Shown here: one piece after another, positions 47,341 through 59,632 of the stretch | How the letters are laid out: every line of letters starts with the position of its first letter | Position numbering within the stretch: the first letter of the stretch is position 1 | DNA from: Circinella minor | Taxonomy: Eukaryota > Mucoromycota > Mucoromycetes > Mucorales > Lichtheimiaceae | DNA: 64,000 nt | NCBI GenBank assembly: GCA_016758965.1 | Contig: JAEPRB010000016.1 | Span: forward strand, 62,001-126,000 | Direction: 5' to 3' | Translations under genes and position numbers: made by a program | The notes under the pieces: model-generated | The model's input: the letters and a program-made list of their open reading frames with translations, nothing else | Told to the model about the DNA's origin: nothing | The model's database searches: none

Positions 47341-50300
47341 ATGGAGTCTGACTCAATTCAACTTGAACATCAAACTGCTCCCGAAAGTACTCGGGGGCTT
47401 TTTGACCCACCAGAACGCAAGGTAAAAATTATTTATCATACTTGAGAGAAGAAAGAAACGAAAGAAAGAGGGACATATAAGAAGAGAAGACGAGTGTGTG
47501 TGTGTGTGGGGGGGGGAGAGTGGGAAGAGTATAAAAATGTAATTATCATTAAATCAAAAAAAATTGGATAATTTTTTTAGTCTTCGCCACCCACATCATC
47601 ATCAACTATTAAAAGTAATGGTAATAATGGTGGTGATACCAATACTATGTCTTCACCATTTTCTTCTTCATCTTCCGGAGTTATTGATAAACGCCGCTCA
47701 TTTCATACTTATGCTCCACTTGTCACGCCTTCAACTAACAAGGATCGACCTATGACACGTGGACATCAACGTTCTCGTTCAGCTGTAATTACTAACTCTA
47801 GTTCCCGCAAAAGTTTCGGATTACAGCCCCTGTCTGAAGAAGATCATAATGAAGACAATAATAATAGTTATTATAAAAATAATAATAGCAATAATAATAA
47901 TAGCAAGGTGACTGTGGATTCTCTTCAAGATATGATTAATACTTTAAAAAGTTTACCTCCTGTCAATTTAAATGGTCCAAATCCAACATCAACACAATCA
48001 TCCACATATATTTCAGGATCAAGACCTGGAAGTCGTCGTCCTTCGATTGGTCCAGATAATATGCAAAATATGCTTCAAAATACAGTTCAAGAACTTCGTA
48101 ATATAAATGATAATAATAAAAATCAACAGCAACAGCAACAACAACAACAACAAATGAATCGTAGAAGAAGTCGACGTGCAAGTAGTATGACAAGTACTTT
48201 GGAAGCTTCAGTTGCTTTACGTGATCTTGCTTTAGCACAAGCAGAAGCTAAATTAATGGGAACATTTGCAAAAATTGAAGGTAGAAATTTGGATAATAAG
48301 AAAGAAATGAATCATCCATTGGATGAAAATGAGGATGAAGAAGAGGATTGTCATGAACCTTCCATTAAAGAAATGTTGATGAGTATGCCACGACGTCATT
48401 CTACTTCAAGACAATATGGTGGATTAAATAATGATGAAAATGGAGGAATGCCAACCATGCGAACAGCAGGTCGTCGTCGTTATTCAGAATCTTCTGGTAA
48501 TAGTTTTGATATGTCATCTCTTCCTAGTGTGTGTAATAATGGAACTGGGAAACGCATGTCATTACAACAATTACCCACATTATCTGAAAATGCGGAAATG
48601 TTTTCTGGAAAAGCGGGTCGTCGTCTTACATTTAATAAACCATTGACATTGGAAGAAAGTAATAAGAAGATCTCCCATAGTCGTCGATCTTCGAGAAATT
48701 TGGATTATGATTGGCGTTCAAGTAAGTCTAGTTTATGGGAATAAAAACAAAGAAATGGATGGATGATGGAAACAAAAATACAATGATGTTTTAAACTGAT
48801 CTATACATATTTATTATTAGGCACATCATCCAATGTTTCTTTACCTGGTATTCATCAATCATTCAATTTAGTACCATTTACTCCTACACGTGTTAGTTTT
48901 GCTAAAGATGATGCTAATCCTCATCAACGACGTCCTTTGTTTATCGCCCATTTACCTTTTTCTGCATTACCCCCTTTATTTCGTTCTCGACAATTGATTC
49001 GTGGTGTTTTACGAGTCAACAAACGTAATCGAAGTGATGCTTATGTATGGTGTGAAGATTTGGATGCGGATGTTTATGTATGTGGTTCACGTGATCGTAA
49101 TCGTGCTCTTGAAGGAGATGTTGTGGCTGTTCGTCTTGCCGATGTTGAAAAAGTATTACGTGAAAAAAAGGAAAAAGAAGAAGCTAAATTAGTACGTAAT
49201 GGAGGTCAAGTACGTACACGTATGCCTGATGAAGAAGATGAAAATGAAATCATTTTTGGTGGTGATGATGATATTGATACAGTAAAACCTAAATATTCTG
49301 GTGTTGTTGTGGCTGTTTTGGAACGTGCACAAAATCAAGATTTCTCAGGGTAAGAAATAAAAGGAGGTTGGGGATAATATATATATATATATATCAAGGC
49401 AGGAGTGAGAGAAGAACTAATATGAAAAGGGTTTAGAACATTGACATTGATGCGACCCAACAATAAACGGGCTCAAGAAGAAAAGGAAGCTGAACAAGTA
49501 AGATTGGCAGACGGTAGTGGTCCTAAAAAGGAAACACCTCGTATTGTTTGGTTCAAAGCAACAGATAAACGCGTACCTTTAATTGCTATTCCAATTGAAC
49601 AAGCTCCTGTTGATTTTGTGGAAAATAATGATGCTTATATTAATCGTTTGTTTGTGGTATGTCTCATATAAAATAATTTTGGGGGTTCTCAAACATAAAA
49701 TAACCTTTTTTTTTTGTTACTCATATATATATATATATATATTAGGGTTCAATCAAACGATGGCCAATCACTTCATTACATCCATTCGGTTATCTTGAAC
49801 GAGAACTAGGCAAAGTGACTGATTTAGATGTTCAAGTCATGGCCATTCTTGCAGATAATAATGTATCTGAACAACCTTTCTCTGATTCTGTCATGTCTTG
49901 TTTACCAACATCTAATAATGTCGAATCATTTACTACTACTGAATTAAAAGATCGTCGGGATTATACTAAAGAACGGATATTTACAATTGATCCAATGGGT
50001 TCTAATGGTATGTTCCTGGTTTTTTTTTATTGTATTACAATCTGTCTTTTTTTGGAAAAGGCTCTTTACGGAGTACGACCATGGATTTGCTTTTAACTAA
50101 TTATTTATATGTTATTATTATTTTAGCATTGGATGATGCATTATCAGTTCGTAAATTAAGTGAAGATACTTTTGAAGTAGGTGTTCATGTTTGTGATATG
50201 ACCCATTATATTGTTCCTCATTCAGCTATGGATAAAGAAGCTCGTGCTCGTGGTGTTCGTGTGGATTTACAACATAAATTTGTACCCATGTTACCTACTG

Positions 50301-52120
50301 AACTTACCGATCAAGTGACTAATTTAGATCCTGGAAAAAAGAGGTATATATATATATATATATATATAAATACTATAATTTTTTTTTCATATATATACTA
50401 AAAGTAAATTTTTACTAATTTATATAGACTAGCCATTTCTGTTGTATGGACCATTACTTCTAAGGGTAAAATTCTTGATACTTGGATTGGCAAAACTGTC
50501 GTACAGTAAGTTTTATCATATTAATAAATGGAAAAAGAAATATCAATTCAATTAAATAATTTTTTTTTATCATAGATCGGATGCCAAGTTGACATACCAA
50601 GAAGCACAAAAAGCATTAGATAATGAATCTATTGCATCAGAATCTACTCTACCCGAAGGTGAATTAAGTCATGGTATTGAACAAGATATTCGTACACTTG
50701 CCATGATTGGATCGGGTATGCGTGAAATGAGATTAGAAGAAGGAGGTGCCATGACTCTTTTACGTGATGAACTTGATTTTACATTTGAATATGGTTATCA
50801 AGTAGCTCCATCCAATGTTTTCACTGCTACACGTCCTCAAGTAGTGACTTTTATTAAAGAACTTTTGTTACAAGCTAATATTAGTGTTGCACAAAAGATT
50901 TCTAGTCATTTACCCGATCAAGCAATATGTCGTCGTCAAGCACCACCTGTAAATCGAAAGATTGTAAGTTTCTTTTTTTTTTTTTGTCGAAACGAAATAA
51001 TGAGTTGTCCGGATTGGAATAATAATTTTCTTTTTTTTTTAATAATAGCGTGAACTTGAAGCTTACGCAGCCCGTCATTTAGGTGTCAGTTTGGATGTCT
51101 CAAATGCTAAAACAATTGAACATTCTGTTTCATCTATTCAAGATACTCAACTTCGCAAGTTGGTGACATCCCTTGTATTAAAGACATTTTATCCACCAAA
51201 GTATTATTGTACTGGTACTCTTGATATCCTCAAATATTCCCATTATGCTCTTAATGTTCCGCTTTTTACCCATTTTACGGCACCTAGTCGTCGTTATGCG
51301 GACATTATTGTCCATAGACAACTTGATACAGTTCTTAATGATGGTAAGTTAATATATATTTATAATGAATGATAACAAACAAAGAACAAAAAAAAATCTA
51401 ATTTATAATTATTATTATTCAGATAAACAATTCTATCTTGATCGAGATACAATGCAAAAACTAGCTCAACATTGTAATGTTAAAAAAGAAGCTGGTCGTG
51501 CTGCTAGGGAACAAACAAGTTTATTATTCCTTTCTCGTTATTTATGTGCCAAACAACAACCTCCTGTTAACAACATTGTTGTATTCCGTGATGCTATTGT
51601 TGTTGCCGTATTTGATCAATACTTTGATGTTCTTGTTCCTGATTTGAATATTGAAAAACGTATTCACTTAGCTCATTTACCTGTATGGCGTTCCCAATTT
51701 GATGAACATATCAATTCTTTATCGCTTTATTGGAAAAAAGGTGTGGCTACACCAACAGGTCATCATCAAACTTATGAATCGGATGATGAAGATGATTTGG
51801 ATGAAGAAGCATTATTGGAAGAAATGGAAGAAGAGATTACGGATACAGCTGCTACAGTCATGACTAAAAAATTGGAACCTAATAATACATTTAATAAGAA
51901 AGCAACTGCAACGACTGAAAAACAACAACCTATTGTGAAACGTCCTGTTGGTAGACGCGCTTCTGTTTTACGTTCAAGATTATCAGATAGTACTGGATAT
52001 AGTATGGATCAATCTTCACAAACAATTAAAGCACTTGATAGAATCAAGGTGGCAGTCATTGTTGAAACAATTAAACCACCTCCAGTAGTCCGTGTATTGG
52101 CTGCTAATCCTTTTGCTTAA
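47341..52120 (+). CDS. SSD1: Ssd1-like RNB-domain RNA-binding protein
   Basis: Ten exons; first 47341-47421, second 47581-48721, last 51421-52120. The product is about 1,190 residues. The N-terminal ~420 residues are Ser/Asn/Gln-rich with basic RRxS sites (RRSFH, RRRYSES, RRSSRNL) that could be kinase targets. Cold-shock-type segments follow (PLFIAHLPFSALPP, VNKRNRSDAYVWCEDL, EGDVVAVRL), then the RNB domain (DALSVRKLSEDTFEVGVHVCD, FTAPSRRYADIIVHRQLD). In the active-site loop the order is DPMGSNALDD, so one of the aspartates of the active RNase II pattern (D-P-x4-D-x-D-D) is Ala. Yeast Ssd1 is a nuclease-dead mRNA binder for cell-wall transcripts under Cbk1 control, and this fits. Dis3L2 is the less likely alternative. 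Confidence 0.9.
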
Positions 52121-52832
52121 TTAGAAAAAAAAAGCTCCCTCTCTCTCTTCCCCGCCTTTTTTTTTTTTATAACCCAATTTATTACCATATATAAGGCCAT
52201 TTGGTGAAATGATTATCCGATTTATTATTTATATAACCCATCAAACTTCCTTTCAATGTATTAGTTTTTTCTTTCTTTCTCTTCTATTTTTTTTTCTTGC
52301 TTGTCTGCTTGTATCTATTACTCTTTTTTCTCAAATTTGTCTTTTTTCTTTCTCTAACTGTTGATTTCTTTTTTTTTTCCTTTCTTTTTTTTTTAATTTT
52401 TTCGAGGGACTATTTTTACTATACTACAAACAGAGTATGGAATGAATGAAATAAAAACAATAATAATAAAAACAGTTACCAACTATTATTTTATTGATTA
52501 AATACATGAAACTTTCTTTTTTTGTATGTTTAGTATTATATAAGTCCCAAAATAAAGCTCTTCAGATTCTTCATATAAGTCTTACGTCTTGGCTTCTTTC
52601 TTCCTCTTGAATGAATTTTGATAAGAATAAGCATGAATTTCAATAAAACTAAAAATTGATACGTATGTATGAAAGACGGTTGAAGGACAGTTGAAGGACG
52701 GCTGAAGGACGACGGATAAATATACATTCTATTAACAGCTATTACGTGATATGTCAATAAAAATAAATAGAGAAAAAGAGACAATAAGAAGTCAACGAGA
52801 CCCAAGAGAACAAAATAAAGTACTCTTTCTAT
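52121..52832. other. Intergenic with short direct repeats
   Basis: It contains T-rich tracts downstream of the Ssd1-like gene and a small run of GAAGGACRG-type units at about 52675-52712. No gene is seen. Confidence 0.45.
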
Positions 52833-53739
52833 TTATAATATTAAATCCTTATCATCGGTGTTATAATATGGACGTGGTCTTTCGATTTGTAATGACTGTG
52901 TTAACTATAATAATAATATAAATGATTTTTAGATTAGACTTTGTGCGGATGACGATATGATCTGTCTATGCAGATGCTATCCCTTATCATTAAAGAAGAG
53001 GAACTTCTGTAGTCTTATAAACCATTGTCCTTCAAGGGAAATACCGAAGGATAATTGGTGATACGGTTTCGATTTGCATGAGAACCCTTATACTTTCACT
53101 TGTTAATTTAGCGCTTGATTTTAAAACCTGAATTTTCTTTTAATTAGTTTGGTATTCACACCTTTTGCTCCAAAAGTCGTTGTTATACGTAAAAAATATA
53201 CGTATACGTACTCATTAACAACAAAAGAAAATAATAAATAAATAAAACTCTTGATTAAATATAATAACTTACATCCAAATAAGCTAGTAATTCAAAGTAT
53301 TCCACCCAATGGTGTCTTTCGAAATAACTTATTGGGACAGTGATTGTACGTGGTTCTTCATAAACGTATTTTTTATCTACATTGATACGCAGTGACATCA
53401 ATGCAATTGTTTTTTTTTTTTTTTTACAACTAGAATACAAAACATACGACAATCTAGTAAAGTTCCAAACTGAGCATTTTTCGAATCTGGTTGCTTTCAA
53501 CTTCAATAAAGTCTTTAATGCTTCTAATAATTTCAGACTATCATCGGATATATGTTGAACATGTTTATTAATGCCTCCTGATGATGATTCAATCATAAGC
53601 CGTCCATTATCTAAATACTCCATCATATGTGAACTACTAAGACGATCACCCGATGTTCTTTGCTTCCATGTTTTTAAATCCGACAAATCATTACGTGATT
53701 ATAGTCACCAATATCAAAGCGTTCTAATGCATTGAACGC
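52833..53739 (-). pseudogene. Unidentified hypothetical gene, probably broken
   Basis: A frame at about 53686-53273 encodes SDLKTWKQRTSGDRL ... YFERHHWVEYFELLAYLD, then a donor at 53272 leads in phase to 52904-52833 (LTQSLQIERPRPYYNTDDKD, stop TAA). Upstream, 53739-53700 reads AFNALERFDIGDYN after a good acceptor but in another frame, so a frameshift near 53690 or an undetected intron separates them. No ATG is found for the main frame. A run of 15 T on the + strand codes a Lys tract. I do not recognise the family; it has the look of lineage-specific hypothetical proteins found near mobile DNA. Confidence 0.45.
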
Positions 53740-55218
53740 CTATGTGGATTACAAAAAATAAAATAATACATAAAGGGGTCGTGGATGTTAATACAAAAAA
53801 TATAGATATATTACTGTAGAAAGGTGATAAGCAATCTGATATAAGACTATATCGACCGATGTAGATCTATGTAGAGTGTCTATATAACGTGAATCTGCCT
53901 ATGCACACCAATATTTGAGCTATATTGGGTAGGCAACAGACATACACCCGATATATACTATCTATAGATCATATATACTCTTAAATCTACAAAATCCCTT
54001 TTACCGATGTACTTAATGCAATAAGGAACAAAAGACAATTCATATCTAATAAAAAAAACAAACGATTTCACCCTTGATGACGTGTTTAACTATTATTATT
54101 TGTGCTCATAGTTATAAATATAATAACAACATCTTGATATATAATAACTTCATGTTTATCATTTTTATTTTAAAATCGAATAAGCATTACGTATGTGGAT
54201 TATTAAGAAAAGAATACAGAGAAACTCCGTTAATTTCAAACTTACACCTCCCGTTTTTGGTGTGAAAATAAGGGGGATGTGAAAGTTATTCGGACTAGAT
54301 ACATTAGTTAATTACTTTAAGAACAGGTTGATACGTAATAAAGAGATATTACATATATACATACCACTTATTCCAATATTTATTTCTTTTATGAGGCTAC
54401 ATAAATAAAATAGGAAATATGTACATCAACTGTAAAATACATTTTTATCCCTTGCATAAAAGCATATATTAGATTTTTCATACGTATAAACTATGTTCAA
54501 TAATATTACACAGGAAAGTATATACGACGTACACTACAACATTCCTGCTAATTATATGATTACTGTATATCACATATGTTGTGCTTTCCATTGCAAAAGA
54601 TATACGTTATTAATTAGTAAACTTTGTTAGTATTAATTTATGTTGTGAAATTTTTATCATCCTGTAGTAACGTGCTCATATATTTTTAGTGTAAGTAGTT
54701 TTTATAATAATATCACAAAAAGTCAAATATTATTCAGGAAAAGTATTATAGATATAGACTTTTATTCCATCTTCTTCTCCAACGTGGCTTTACATTTTAT
54801 TTTATTTTATTTTTCTTATATTTATTAATCAAATAATAGTTACTAACAAAATAATTTTGAAATATCGTCGATAAAAGTCAATTTAGGAAATACACGTACA
54901 AATCAAAGAGTTTTGGTTCCATTAAATATAAAGATCTTTAAGGACTCAAATTGTTGAATTGTGCTAAACAACTTCAAAATAAGTTGTTTGGGCGACATAT
55001 ATTTGTTAGACTAGAAAATCCTTTTAACTGGATACAATTATTCTTGAAGATTTGCTACATAATACAATAAAATCAATGTATGATATAATTTTAAAAGTGA
55101 GTATATCACTCCCGTTAATGTTTCAATCCCTCGGCTTGTATTGAAAGTAAAATACATGAAATGTGAGAATTTCTATTATGTCAATTTTTCCATTCCCTGG
55201 TATTTGTATTGAGGATGA
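53740..55218. other. Gene-poor AT-rich region
   Basis: 1.5 kb with no credible frame. TA-rich and ATGTAGATCTATGTAGA-like near repeats occur around 53850-53960. It precedes the 3.7-kb inverted-repeat element. Confidence 0.4.
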
Positions 55219-55259
55219 CTACATGGGCTACAAAAATCATAGGTATGTTAGTAACTTGC

Positions 55260-55960
55260 CACCACGGCTAAAATGAGTAATAAAAATGAATGGATTTCCA
55301 TGGATCTGCATGATCATTAATGCCATGAATCTCTATGAAACGTGTCACTTCATGGAGATTCATAGATCTATGCAGAATCATAGATATTCAGTCATATCCA
55401 TTACCTATTTATATACAGATTCATGCAGATTCGTGGATTTTCAGCACCTAGTTTTCAAATAATACATATTTTACTTTATGAACATATACATTATACTGTA
55501 GCTATAACATGGTTGAAACCACTTCTATTATATTATGGTAGGCACTTTGAATAATAAAATTTTCTTTTTGTGGGTCATTAACTATATGAGATAACAAGAA
55601 AAGTAGTAAAAGAAGTGCGTGGGAATACTACTTCTCATCAAACGATTATGGTTTCACGAAGTATAAGTATGTGATTTCATAGATTATCACTCATATTTAC
55701 AAAGCATGCATTTTCATTCATAATCATAGATATTTTTTTATAGGTATTTGTTCAGTTTTATGCAGATTCATATATCATTCAGAGTCATACATTGTCACTC
55801 AGATTCATTAAGTTTTGTAATAGAGATTCATGGATTTATTTCCATGAAAATGAATGATTGTCTTTTTTCATGCATATTCATAGAGAAGCATGATATTTCA
55901 TAACCCATAATTCATATTCATAGAGAATTAGGTAACTGCATGCAATTTTTAGCCGTGGTG
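55260..55960. repeat. 701-bp foldback-type repeat with 14-bp inverted ends
   Basis: The segment starts with CACCACGGCTAAAA and ends with its reverse complement. Inside are many degenerate copies, on both strands, of short units built on CATGCAGATTCAT and GATTCATGGATTT, so the strand can fold on itself at many places. There is no coding content. It lies directly inside the left end of the 3.7-kb element and ends six bases before the ATG at 55966, suggesting later insertion or internal replacement. Confidence 0.65.
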
Positions 55961-55965
55961 TTAAC

Positions 55966-57188
55966 ATGTATCAAGAAATGAAAGAAAAAATTACTTCAGC
56001 ATACATCTCATGTCAAAATAACCAACAGCGTCAAGACTTAATTGAAGCCATTGATTCTGCCTTGAAGAAATTTTCCCCTGTTCCTATTGAAAAACTTGCT
56101 TTACCTAAGTCAGTAAAAACCAAATGTCGTCCACCAAAAAAAGCGATCGGTTCAAGAATCCCATCAAGTTAGGAAAGGTCGGAAAAAGAAGCAAAAGAAA
56201 AACAGAAGGTGAAAGACAAAAAAGAAGCGAAGCAATCAAAAGAAAGTAAGAAGCAATTATCTCCTTCAAACAAGCCTTTGGTCCCCCATCATAACAAACG
56301 ATTCAAAAACAATGAAAAAGGTGTGGATGACAATTCATCTAAAGAAGACAAGGAAAAAAAGTACGTAAATAACTATTCAATATATAAATATACCTATTGA
56401 CAATTAACTAATAATGTACACAGTATAACTATATTTCAAATTTATATAGAATTATACATCCAGATATCCCAGCAGAGAACACAATAGAAGAAATTAAAAT
56501 TATGGGTGATAGTTGGTATGGATTTAGGACTTTGGCGTATATTGTATATAAAGATCAAGAAAAGTACTTAAATGTTAAAGAGAAAATGTATTCATATGTC
56601 AAAGATAATCGAGATATCTGCATTGATTATATTTGTAACGGATATAGTGTTTTATATGACGGACTACTTCAACGAATGGCATATGGTGTTGCACCACAAT
56701 TACTAACTCGTTCTGCTTGCTGCAAGGAATACTGGTTCAATCTAGCTCTTGATATACAAGTTGCAGCGAATAGTTTCAGTTTACCTCTAGCCAGCTATTC
56801 TGATTCAATCCACGAATCGGAATTACACCTACCGTATGGCATACCTGCGCGGCAGCCACTACCCGAAATAATGTATTTTGTTCGTGGAGATCACTTTCAA
56901 ACAATTAGAACAAAAATATTTCCAAGGATGATTTGGCCTCCTGTTTCGCCTAAGTCATTGGCAATCTGGGAATCTCGCAGAAGAGATCCAAAAATTCACA
57001 AGGCTGCATGGAAGTATATACATAGAAAAAAGTATCCCATAGTTCAAACTGGAAAACCTCCGATTACAGTTGAAGATGACGGTGGAAAACCACAAATGAA
57101 AAAAGATGAATTACAAAAATTAAACGAATTGCTTGCAGCAGCCGATGCCATTAAGCTAGAAACAGAAGGTACATTATATTATAATTAA
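55966..57188 (+). pseudogene. Remnant of MULE-type protein with inactive OTU-like domain
   Basis: Two exons (55966-56360, 56450-57188). Exon 1 has a VKTKCRPPKKAIGSR-like hinge typical of Mutator-type transposase C-termini, then an in-frame TAG at 56170 and a Lys-rich linker that stays in the same frame. Exon 2 encodes an OTU-like fold: MGDSWYGFRTLAYIVYKDQ where active OTU proteases have G-D-G-x-C-x-(F/Y)-R, so the catalytic Cys is Tyr; the later HF of FVRGDHFQTIR keeps the His. OTU domains are known from the KAONASHI group of plant MULEs. The catalytic DDE region is not present upstream (repeat DNA instead). It is best read as a dying transposon gene, though the long open exon 2 could still be expressed. 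Confidence 0.65.
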
Positions 57189-57251
57189 TATTAGAGTAGG
57201 AAAATAACAAAAAATAATTATTTTAAAAAAAATTCTAATCTATAAAATGAT

Positions 57252-58078
57252 TTGCTCCGAATACCAATAGCTATAAATGCATGTCCATATTGTGGAACAT
57301 CCCTTGGTGACCCTATACAAAACTCTATTAAAAGGATGTATGATCAATACATTCCGAAGAACGAGCAATTCAAAGAAACCCACCGAAAAAATAGAGAAAA
57401 AAAAATTAAACAAGGTTCTACTTCTCGTCGTGAAAGAACTCTTAAACGAAAAGTGGCTTTTGAAGAACAATTAGAATTTTGCCGTTTTCATAAGATAGAA
57501 CTCATATATAAACAAGAAGGAATACCGAGATAAATTTTAAGTCACTTCCTGACTGCATCTTATCACAGCTCGACACACTGGTCAAAATTGTCAACCGTTT
57601 ATTATATAGTTCGTCTCGTATCAATGAAGAAGAATTCGTGCAAGAAAATGAAAGAGTCATAAAAAGATCATTATTTGCAAGAATGTCTCGTGTGGAGTTT
57701 TATACGGTAATTATAGTTTTATATCATTATTAACTGTTTGTTTTCTTTCTTGATTTATGGATATAAGTATACTAATAGTATACTACTGGTCTAATATTAT
57801 AGAGCGGATATTATGGCGTAAGAGGGAAAGCGATCATAGTAAATGTTTTACAACGTGAGCTGCTCCACAAATCAAGAATTACAAGAAGTGATACCTACCC
57901 ATTAGATGAATTAACATTTATCCAGACCATCCTTGTACCGGAATGCAGCATTCTTTTAATTCAAGAAGATTTAAGCGTCCCATCTTCACATAAGGATGCA
58001 TTCAACATTTTGATGAGCAGTCATGAATATGGTTTACATGTATATCCAAATCCTGTAGAAGAAGATTACGATGATTAA
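57252..58078 (+). pseudogene. RTC4-like domain gene with a frameshift
   Basis: Frame 1 (to about 57530) has CPYCGTSLGDPIQ, then FCRFHKIELIYKQEGIP; frame 2 goes on with INFKSLPDCILSQLDTLVKI to 57706; after a clean intron, 57803-58078 reads SGYYGVRGKAIIVNVL ... LTFIQTILVPECSILLIQED and ends EEDYDD, TAA. The Cys pair, the (G)xPxxI(N/D)F-LP segment, the GYYG turn and the VPE segment are the order I know from RTC4-like domains (yeast Rtc4, linked genetically to telomere capping). A single missing base at the GIP-INF junction breaks the frame. A start codon and 5' exons are not evident; it follows the OTU remnant by about 60 bp. Confidence 0.65.
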
Positions 58079-58924
58079 ACAGTGTGATAATCACTATAGT
58101 AGCGTACCTCTTATTTATCTCTGTCTCCTCTTTCTTTCTTTTCTGAAATTTATTTACTTCCCACTACTGTATTTGCATCTTTATCTTATTATCTTATTAT
58201 ACATCATAACGTTCTAAAGATATCCCTTTTTTTCTCTTCTCTTCACACACAATAACACTATCAATAGTATTACGTATTGCTTATTATTATTATTATACAC
58301 AATATTATTATTGTTTCCTTTTATTATCATATGTTCTGCCATAATTTGATTGTACTTCGCTTTTGCACATTTCCACAAAAGTTATTGGATATTTTTACCT
58401 TTGATAATCAATATAAATCCCCACCATTTCTTTATTGCCAAAGCCATTTCTTCAGTTCTATTTTTACTTAATTTTATCAATAATTTTATTAAGACTTCAT
58501 CCTTTTCATGGATTCAGACGTAAAATTCCTGAATATTAGAACTCCCACATAAACATTATCCATAATTATTTAGTTCAATATAACCTTTATACTATTCTCT
58601 TGAGATAATTCATATCATTTTATATACGTAGCGAAGCTCTTTGTCATAACACCAAACTCTTCAATATTACCATTAATATTTTTATTTTCATCTTATTGTT
58701 GTTGATGCCCTCATTCTCATTTATTATTATTATTATTATTATCAAATACAGTTTATCTTATAATTTTAACCTTTTTCAATGATATTAATGTTATTACAGA
58801 AAAATGAGAAAAAAGGGACAAGAAGTAGATGATAAAAGTAATTAGACGAGGTAGGCTACAAAAAATTAGACGAGGAGGTAGGCTACAAGTTACTAACATA
58901 CCTACGATTTTCTAGCCCATGTAG

Positions 58925-59632
58925 AAAAAGGTGTACAATTGGGTTTGAGAGCTTGATAGTATACTAGATGCACTTTTCTACACAATATGTCAAAGCAAAT
59001 CATAATATTTATTGTGGTCAACTAAAATAATTTCATAATAGTTAATACTAAAAAAATACTATTAATTATTAATATACTGAAAAGTAATACTATCTGCTTT
59101 ACTAGTAATATAAAAAAAAAAGAAAACAAATAAACTATGCTAAAAACATACTGGTCATTTTTATATGATAGCAAACATAGAATCACACATTATATTTATA
59201 TTTTATTTAATGAACTACTATGCTTAAAATATTGCCAATTTTATTGAGATATTGTCTTTATTATAAATATATTGATTATTACAAGAAGAGTCCCAGGCGT
59301 TATTGTTTTTGATTCTTTTTCACAATTTTGAAATATAAGTCATTCATTTAATATCCCTTTATTTTTAAACATTTTATGCTATTTATTCTATTATATTTAT
59401 ATCTATCTTGTATTTTATAAATTCTTATAAAATGACGCTTATACGTACCAATTGCCTCATAAGGCTCCGTTTCAAACTTTTTTTGGAAAAAAGTAATGTA
59501 TTTTGAGATTATTGTTATTGTATAGTGATAGTATTAAGATTCGAGTATTTCTTGTACTTTTTTCCTGCCATGACTCTGTTTCTCATGCCGCTCTTTCAAA
59601 AAGTACACCTTTTTGATTGAACACCTTTTTTA
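58925..59632. other. Intergenic, no gene seen
   Basis: About 700 bp of AT-rich sequence after the 3.7-kb element. No frame or repeat of note. Confidence 0.4.

Larger units (their letters stand above)
55219..58924. mobile_element. 3.7-kb terminal-inverted-repeat element with MULE/OTU and RTC4-like remnants
   Basis: The ends 55219-55258 and 58886-58924 are inverted repeats of ~40 bp with about four differences: each reads inward CTACATGGGCTA, then AGGTATGTTAGTAACTTG. Between them lie a repeat-filled segment (55260-55960), a gene remnant with the OTU-like tail found in some Mutator-like elements, and an RTC4-like gene. I see no clear target-site duplication, and the catalytic transposase core is missing, so this is a decayed or composite element. 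It may be a transposon that has captured host sequence; that is inference. Confidence 0.6.
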
